NCBI RefSeq assembly: GCF_035083965.1
Contig: NC_089727.1
Span: forward strand, 2,795,501-2,859,500
Reading direction: 5' to 3'
Length of the DNA: 64,000 nt
DNA from: Branchiostoma lanceolatum
Taxonomy: Eukaryota; Chordata; Leptocardii; Amphioxiformes; Branchiostomatidae
Positions 58,801-64,000 of this stretch are shown in pieces (position 1 is the stretch's first letter; every line of letters starts with the position of its first letter). Position numbers and translations under genes: made by a program. The notes beneath the pieces were generated by a model. That model saw only the letters and a list, made by a program, of their open reading frames with translations, was not told the origin of the DNA and ran no database searches.

Positions 58801-59900
58801 ACGGCCTCAAGGCCTGGCACGTCCAAGTCAGGACGAGCTTTGTAAGGAATTTTGTCTGAAACATACAAAGCGACGCCGCCACCGTGTCGAGAACCACGGT
58901 CCTTTCTGAGAACATTGTACGAATCAATGGAAACAAGAGCATCAGTAATAGAATCGTCCAACATAGTCTCGGAGACAGCAAGTATATCGGTCTTACTACA
59001 GTCTAGAAACGCTTCAAGTTGCGGCTTCTTTTTAACCAAACTACGAATGTTTTGATGTGCAAACAGAAGACCCTTGTGGTTCGATTTTACTGGTGCATCT
59101 GTCATAACAGATGATAAGTCATCATGATCGACAGATACTGAGTCGACATGGGACGTGATACCAGTCACAATACATTTCTGACACAGCCAATTATCAGTAG
59201 CATCCTTACTATCAGATTTATCTGCGCAGGTTGCGTGGAACCAAGTATCACATGAACTACATGAAATTCCTTTTCCTACCCTTTGATAACAAAGTCCACA
59301 TGGGAATCTGGAAGCCCTGGGTCCTGGGTTGGGAGACACATCACCAGACAGGAGTATGGCCAGACAGGAAAGCAGGTTTAACGTCCGTCTAGTTCTGTCA
59401 GTTACAGTCGACGATGGTGCCAGGCGTGTAAGTCCATACAGTCCAGGGTTGACCTTCACGATGCTGGTACTCTGGGTTATCCAGCTTCCAGTTTCAGCAC
59501 TTACTTTGCTAAAAGTCCTTTCCCATGTAGGAATAGTAACAGGGCGCGGGAGAACCGCTAGGGCTAACACTAACATAAACAAAGCCCTGGGGATGCCGAG
59601 TACGACAGTGCCCCGAGTGACGGTAGAAAACCCTTGAACTACTAACATAATTCATGTAAGGTCAAACACTACTCTATAGTAACATTACTCTCTTAAGAAA
59701 TACAGTGTCAACAATACCTCTCAAGCTAGCTACAGTAGCTGGTCGTTCCAAGATGGAGTGTTTGCCTTCACATATTTAAAAGACTACAAATATCGGAAAG
59801 AGAGGTCAAAAATGCAGGAAAGAGTTAATGTTAAGCAAATAATAAGTACTTATCTTTGAAACTGATTCACCACAGAATCTGATGGTGACGTTTGAAAGAG
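55886..59900 (-). mobile_element. Near-full-length CR1-like LINE
   Basis: The insertion is defined by comparison with unit 1, where AAGCG joins TAAAG directly (43791-43800). It is 4,015 bp. On the minus strand there is about 250 bp of 5' UTR, one long ORF, a 3' UTR and a (CAAA)n tail at 55886-55905. No clear target duplication is seen. Confidence 0.88.
56247..59648 (-). CDS. CR1-like LINE polyprotein: PHD-type finger, endonuclease, reverse transcriptase
   Basis: The uninterrupted 1133-aa ORF starts with a hydrophobic, signal-like N-terminus (ALFMLVLALAVL). A 2A-like SGDVSPNPGP follows at residues 101-110. Next is a C4HC3 PHD-type finger (about 117-160: CGLC, CSSC, H-ATC, CQKC). An APE-type endonuclease follows with HQNIRSL, the SETM glutamate, MGDLNCNW and the FSDHAMTF histidine. 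The reverse transcriptase has NYRPVSVLPGISKILER, CDLSRAFDTLNHD, GVPQGSILGPLLF and the catalytic YADD. The C-terminus has the usual ALWNSLP motif. Proteins of this type copy their own RNA at a nicked target. All catalytic motifs look intact, so the copy could be recently active. Confidence 0.9.
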   Translation of the reverse strand: MLVVQGFSTVTRGTVVLGIPRALFMLVLALAVLPRPVTIPTWERTFSKVSAETGSWITQSTSIVKVNPGLYGLTRLAPSSTVTDRTRRTLNLLSCLAILLSGDVSPNPGPRASRFPCGLCYQRVGKGISCSSCDTWFHATCADKSDSKDATDNWLCQKCIVTGITSHVDSVSVDHDDLSSVMTDAPVKSNHKGLLFAHQNIRSLVKKKPQLEAFLDCSKTDILAVSETMLDDSITDALVSIDSYNVLRKDRGSRHGGGVALYVSDKIPYKARPDLDVPGLEAVWAEIIPPSRKRILFCSMYRPPSDDHAFFEKFDECLDKIADEDEEVIIMGDLNCNWLASENTGPIGKLRFSCMLYQLDNIITTPTRTTDTSSTSLDVILTNEKTRLHNQGTYEGGFSDHAMTFAFHRNKSPRPLPRVTSRRVYKSFNEERYCEDLAQIPWHIIENYPTIDEQVEVWEELVTSVANTHAPLKKCKIKGTPAPWLTNDLRDLIALRDNMYKRAKRSGSPSDMTDYKAMKNNVNYLCRQAKKEHAAQSVIQGSEGGQAGVWKAIRTLLPNKTSNTVTYLEHEGQGISDNKGMAETFNDFFHKVIQDLCSTFTGAVSPFSPTQFVKETNSTFSFTPVTVEAITEQLSTLNVKKATGMDSIDNRLLKAGAQILAPSLTKLFNKSLTTGEFPAKWKMAKVMPIHKKGDKTMPSNYRPVSVLPGISKILERTVHNQLYGYLNQFRLLSQCQSGFRKRHSCETALHFVTEDWIESIDKKQKTGVIFCDLSRAFDTLNHDIMLSKLKAYGVDDVSCKWFTSYLTGRLQRTCLNSALSETSHVTCGVPQGSILGPLLFIVYINDLPNCIRSCKVAMYADDTILYFAHNRIQTIQETIQKDSTRLVQWFIANKLSLNPTKCKSMLVASQRSRASDQHLQLTLANTDLEQVDTFKYLGVVIDNALLWNDHFLLVSKKLARTIGIMKCLSPYLNRQAMLVIYNTLFLPHIQYCSSVWDQGGKGCLDKLQKLQNRAGRVVLGCDRHTPSATVLNLLGWTTVERLHKRAKAVLMYKALNDLSPPHMSQLFTTSAHTHTHNTRFSTQGGLQLPKARLEYKKRSFSFSGAVLWNSLPLQVRDATSIGAFKTIYTRELN

Positions 59901-60520
59901 TAAAGAGCTCATGCACAGTATGAATGTATTTCATATCCAAGCACAGTAGAATCCGCTTAACTGCACCACCCACTTGTCAGCGGTTTTTGTGCTAGTATCC
60001 GGCTGGTGCAATTATGCGAAATGCCCAGCTGGACCGCACCACCATGGGCGGGGGTGTATTGTTAGTCAGAAACACTAGCACAAAGAAAACAGACGAAATC
60101 ATTCAGTTATTAACTTAATTTATCGACCCTTTGCTGAAAATAAAGAAATGACTGTTTTGATTTTGCATTCTTTCATTTTTCCATGCGATCTACCGCTAAC
60201 ACACGTAACGTTACAGGGGAAGCATTCTGAAACATCGTCATGGGATATCAGTTTCTGTGTTACATGACTTAGAGTACAGTTGTCGATTTACGTAAATCAT
60301 GTACCGTCATGAAACTAGGAATTGAAACTAAATCTAGGTTACTGATTACGGGCGACCCCAGAGCAGTGCCCCCTCTCATGCCGATTTTAGCGCACCTTTT
60401 TAGTTAACTTATTTTCCTTACCGTACAAGCTACACATGTCATATTTGAGATGTACCTACCTTTAGCATTGGTGACTTCATCTGGCCATAATTTATGCTAG
60501 TGAGGACCTCATTTGCATAA

Positions 60521-61092
60521 TTATGCAGGAAACTCAGGAATATTTTCTTCTGTATCATCCTGACTCTCTTCCCTTCCTATCACTTCCTCCAGGACCACTT
60601 TAGAGGCATCACACATACCATCCTGTACATCACCCAATATTTGCGCCCACGCATCATCCACATCGACATTCTTCTCCAGGTCTTCACGGGCCTGCTCCAC
60701 ATGGTCCACATGGCCTTCAAACTTACACTTCTCCTTCTCCGCGACATCACACACCCTGACAGAAGCTTCACCACCCAACAACGATACTGTAGAACTCCTC
60801 ATGCGTTCCATAAGGTGGTGGCTTCAGGTCTCTGTCCGATCCCTTCCACACTTCCATCCTTACCATCTTTAACTTTCAGATCTTCCACACCAACGCCCCT
60901 CTCCATGCAATGTACTCAACAGAAACTCAACCTTTCCTGACACGCGCCCATGTGACCTCCAAAGAAAAACAGATCCAGTTCTCCAAGCAGACGTCACTTC
61001 TTCTCCAGGCCTCCTTCAACAACCTACAAATTTTTCTTCCAGATAATTTCGCAGCCAAAAATGCAACCCTTTCCATCCATCCCTTTCCAGCA
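60521..61092 (-). pseudogene. Degenerate coding-like block, unit 2 copy
   Basis: This is a paralogue of 44422-44994 with the same frame changes and a few substitutions (for example DVAEKEKC in place of DIVEKEKC). The same lesions in both copies show the decay predates the unit duplication. Confidence 0.35.
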
Positions 61093-61622
61093 ATACTACT
61101 GTACACTAGTATACATCAAACAATTCCTCATTCCCTCAGCGCAAACGCCACCACACGCGATTCTATTATTATCTTTCACAATGCTCTTTACAACTTTGTC
61201 ACATTTACACTGAAGGCACCTTCATGGCAAGTGAATACATATAGATGTACATTTACCTACTACATATACGCATTTACATACAGTAGGCAGCGACTTCATA
61301 TCACTCAAATGCTTATCGGGAGAGGAATATCCTGCATTTTCTCGAAAATATTGCCATTCTAGTTCCATGTGTCTTTAGTGACAACTAGTGCGATGTTTAG
61401 CTGCAGTCGCTCTATGCTTTTTGTTGTTAATCGTTACGCACTTTTCTTCTATACATAAGTTTAAGCTGATTATTACCCCACGGACATTATATAGAATACA
61501 TAAAGAGAATGATTAATAAGATATGCTGGTTTAGCCTGACTAACCGGCCCCTATTGGCTCCGGATGTAAGAGATTGTGTAAACACAGGTCACTCATTGGC
61601 GACCTTGCAACAAACACAACCA

Positions 61623-61747
61623 AGCCTGGGTGCCTTCCTCCGTGGAAACTACTGGCTCAATCTTTTCGCTTGCGGATTATGATTAACCATGGATAGCAAA
61701 CGAAAAGATTGAGTCAACAGTTACTACGGAGGATGGCACCCAGACTA
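61623..61747. mobile_element. TAGCCTGRGT hairpin, copy in subrepeat e
   Basis: The short-centre form matches the copy at 45513 and shares the CCCAGACTA right end. The left terminal T is substituted. Confidence 0.7.
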
Positions 61748-63060
61748 AGTCATTGGTGACCTCACTAAAAACACAACCGCCTTCAACTGTAACGGTTGCT
61801 TCTGAGATCGGATGACGCATTTCTTCGAAGCGGCTGGCGTGGACAGTTCACCACTTGAGGTAACGTTATGAATTTTAGAATCTATTCCTTTAGAAAATGT
61901 AATAGTTTTATAGAGATTTACTACATTTGTGGAAGGATTGACATAACAGGTGACTATCACCTTTTCAAGATGAGAACCCGGCCAAGGCTAAGGTTTGATC
62001 CACTCTTTACTCTTCTTGATAAGTGCGGTGGGTTCTTTAACGTACCCAAGGTGTGGCTCTTGGTGGTTGAGTTTGTTCAGATCGACAATTAACTTAACAA
62101 TATACAAGTGCAGCTACTTTTCTGTGGTCCTTATCAACAAATATACTAGTAACTTGGCAAACTGGTAGATACAGTCAATGAAATAGGTCACGGATGTTCG
62201 AGGCTACGTTATACAGAGGTGTTCGGCTGTGTCAGCTGAATGTTTTGAAATTTTCAAAGCACGTTTTGAAATTGTCCAAACATTGGGAATGGGTTGGCTG
62301 GTAGTTGGGAGTAGGTCGCTAGTGGTCAGGGTGTGTTTGGGGGTCAAATTAATCTAAAACTGGTCAGACTGCTCCGGACCTATCGCCTTGGTTGGCTGGT
62401 GGTCGGGAGCCATGTTTGGCTATGTGTAACCGGGGCTTAACAGAAATACTCCTAACTTTTCCCACGGTTCATTTGCATTTTGTAACACAGTTATAACGTT
62501 ATGTTCCTCTACTTGTAACGTTGTTCAGATATCCCTTAATATATGTAGACTATCTGCAGATGCCTATTTGCTCCAGAAATAAAGTGATTATCTGTGTTTG
62601 TGCGATGGAAAGGTTGCAACTTTCAGCTTATTTGTCGTTGTTGGACACGTGCCTTTGCCTTTTTGGCAACGTTCTGGGGCGATGTCTCGCAACCGACATC
62701 CGACGTCCGTAACTCTCGCGAGTTTACGTTCGGCAGTGATTGGTCATTATTGATCCTGAAGAAGGCGACAGTGGTCGTCGAAAATTCCATCCGTGAATAC
62801 CTTAGTGTTGGAAGAAAGTTTAACATTGTATTATGATTACTACCAACACAGATGAGCTTTCATTATAGACATCCGTATGAACCTTTACAGGAATGCGTTA
62901 CCAGGTCCATTGAAACGTTGTTACATTATATAGAATATATAAAGAGAATGATTAATAAGATATGTTGGTTAAGCCTGACTAACCGGCCCCAATTGGCTCC
63001 GGATGTAAGAGATTGTGTAAACACAGGCCACTCATTGGTGACCTCGCAAAAAACACAACT

Positions 63061-63196
63061 TAGCCTGAGTGCCATCCCCCTTAGTAACCGCTGGCTCAAT
63101 CTTTTCGCTTGCTAACCACGGATTAGGATTAACCGTGGTTAATAGCAAACGAAAAGATTGAGTCAACAGTTACTACGGAGGATGGCACCCAGGCTA
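63061..63196. mobile_element. TAGCCTGRGT hairpin, copy in subrepeat f
   Basis: A complete palindrome equivalent to the copies at 36845 and 46952, with a slightly longer centre. Confidence 0.75.
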
Positions 63197-64000
63197 AGTC
63201 ACTGGTGACCTCACTAAAAACACAACCGCCTTCAACTGGTAACTTTAGCTTCTGAGATCGGATGACGCATTTCTTCTGAGCGGCCGTCGTGGACAGTCCA
63301 CCACTGGAGGTAACGTTTCGAATTCTAGAATCTATTCCTTTAGAAAATGTAATAGTTTTATTGAGATTTACTACATTTGTGAAAGGATTGACATAACAGG
63401 TGACTATCACCTTTTCAAGATGAGAACCCGGCCCAGGCTGTAAGGTTTGATCCACTCACACCGGGGACTGATGGGGAGGGCCCTTTACTCTTTCTGATTA
63501 GTGCGGTGGGTTATTTAACGTGCTCTTTGGTTGAGTTTGTTCAGATCGACAATTAACTTAACAATATACAAGTGTAGCTACTTTCCTGTGGTCCTTATCA
63601 ACAAACATACTAGTAACTTGGCAAAACTGGTTAGATACAGTCATTGAAATAGGTCACGGGTGTGTGAGACTATACGTTATACAAAGTGTTCGGCTGAGCC
63701 AGACGAATGTTTTGACATTTTTAAAACATTGGGCTGTGGACGGGAGGTCGGGAATGGGTTGGCTGGTAGTTGGGAGTAGGTTAGTAGTGGCCAGGGTGTG
63801 TTAAGGGGTCAAACTAATCTAAAACTGGTCAGACTGCTCCGGACCTATCGCCTCGGTTGGCCGGTGGTCGGGAGCCATGTTTTGCTATGTGTAACCGGGG
63901 CTTAACAGAAATACTCCTAACTTTTCCCACGGTTCATTTGCATTTTGCTGCCAGCACAGTTATATGTTCCTCTTCTTACAACGTCGTTCATATATACCCT

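Larger units (their letters stand above)
45280..61380 (+). repeat. Large tandem unit 2 (carries ZNF3)
   Basis: It has the same order as unit 1: two subrepeats (about 45360-46810, and 46815-49700 split by a LINE), ZNF3, the downstream block, a CR1-like LINE, then the degenerate coding-like block. It is about 6.0 kb longer than unit 1, which is explained by insertions and extra fingers. Confidence 0.85.
61380..64000 (+). repeat. Large tandem unit 3, truncated by the window end
   Basis: It starts with the same landmark as units 1 and 2 and contains subrepeats e (about 61470-62920) and f (from about 62930). The window ends where units 1 and 2 are about 0.8 kb (unit 1) short of their zinc-finger gene. 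Confidence 0.8.

Overview
The window reads as nuclear DNA of an invertebrate deuterostome. The best guess is a cephalochordate (amphioxus, Branchiostoma-like). The evidence is short GT-AG introns of a few hundred bases, an expanded family of CARD plus NB-ARC STAND ATPases, C2H2 zinc-finger genes in tandem, a multi-domain SOUL/HEBP gene, and a dense, varied transposon load (CR1-like and RTE-like LINEs, tRNA-derived SINEs, many hairpin MITEs, TG/CA microsatellites). The species call is inference; no database was searched.

Layout. (1) Bases 40-8123 (+): the 3' part of a 14-exon gene encoding three consecutive SOUL (heme-binding-protein-like) domains; its 5' end lies outside the window. (2) 8124-10958: gene-poor. 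(3) 11197-27350: a cluster of three paralogous five-exon genes, A (minus, 15243 to 11197), B (plus, 17713-21543) and C (plus, 23814-27350). Each encodes CARD, then one fibronectin type III domain, then one hydrophobic transmembrane-like segment, then an NB-ARC/STAND NTPase with no C-terminal sensor repeats. A and B are divergent and share a roughly 450-bp intergenic promoter. A and C are intact (725 and 734 aa). B has one nonsense codon just after the P-loop but is otherwise open. All three share a conserved upstream block and a non-coding first exon. This membrane-linked STAND family is the most interesting system here.

(4) 27351-29870: intergenic, with a hAT-like element and a long hairpin MITE. 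(5) 29880-33006: zinc-finger gene ZNF1 with two probable 5' UTR exons. (6) About 35180 to the end: a large tandem array. Unit 1 (about 35180-45270) carries ZNF2 (38656-39702), unit 2 (about 45280-61380) carries ZNF3 (50227-52182), and unit 3 starts near 61380 and runs off the window. The roughly 6.0-kb size difference between units 1 and 2 is accounted for almost exactly by insertions that can be dated relative to the duplication: an RTE-like LINE (1.47 kb), a CR1-like LINE with an intact 1133-aa ORF (4.0 kb), a 0.79-kb element and extra zinc fingers in unit 2, against a 1.09-kb TA-flanked transposon and a 134-bp hairpin in unit 1. All three zinc-finger genes are broken in their last fingers by different lesions.

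The SOUL gene, the CARD/NB-ARC cluster and the zinc-finger array show no sign of working together. The three CARD/NB-ARC genes probably belong to one innate-immune or cell-death signalling family, and the zinc-finger genes form a separate, evolving DNA-binding family.
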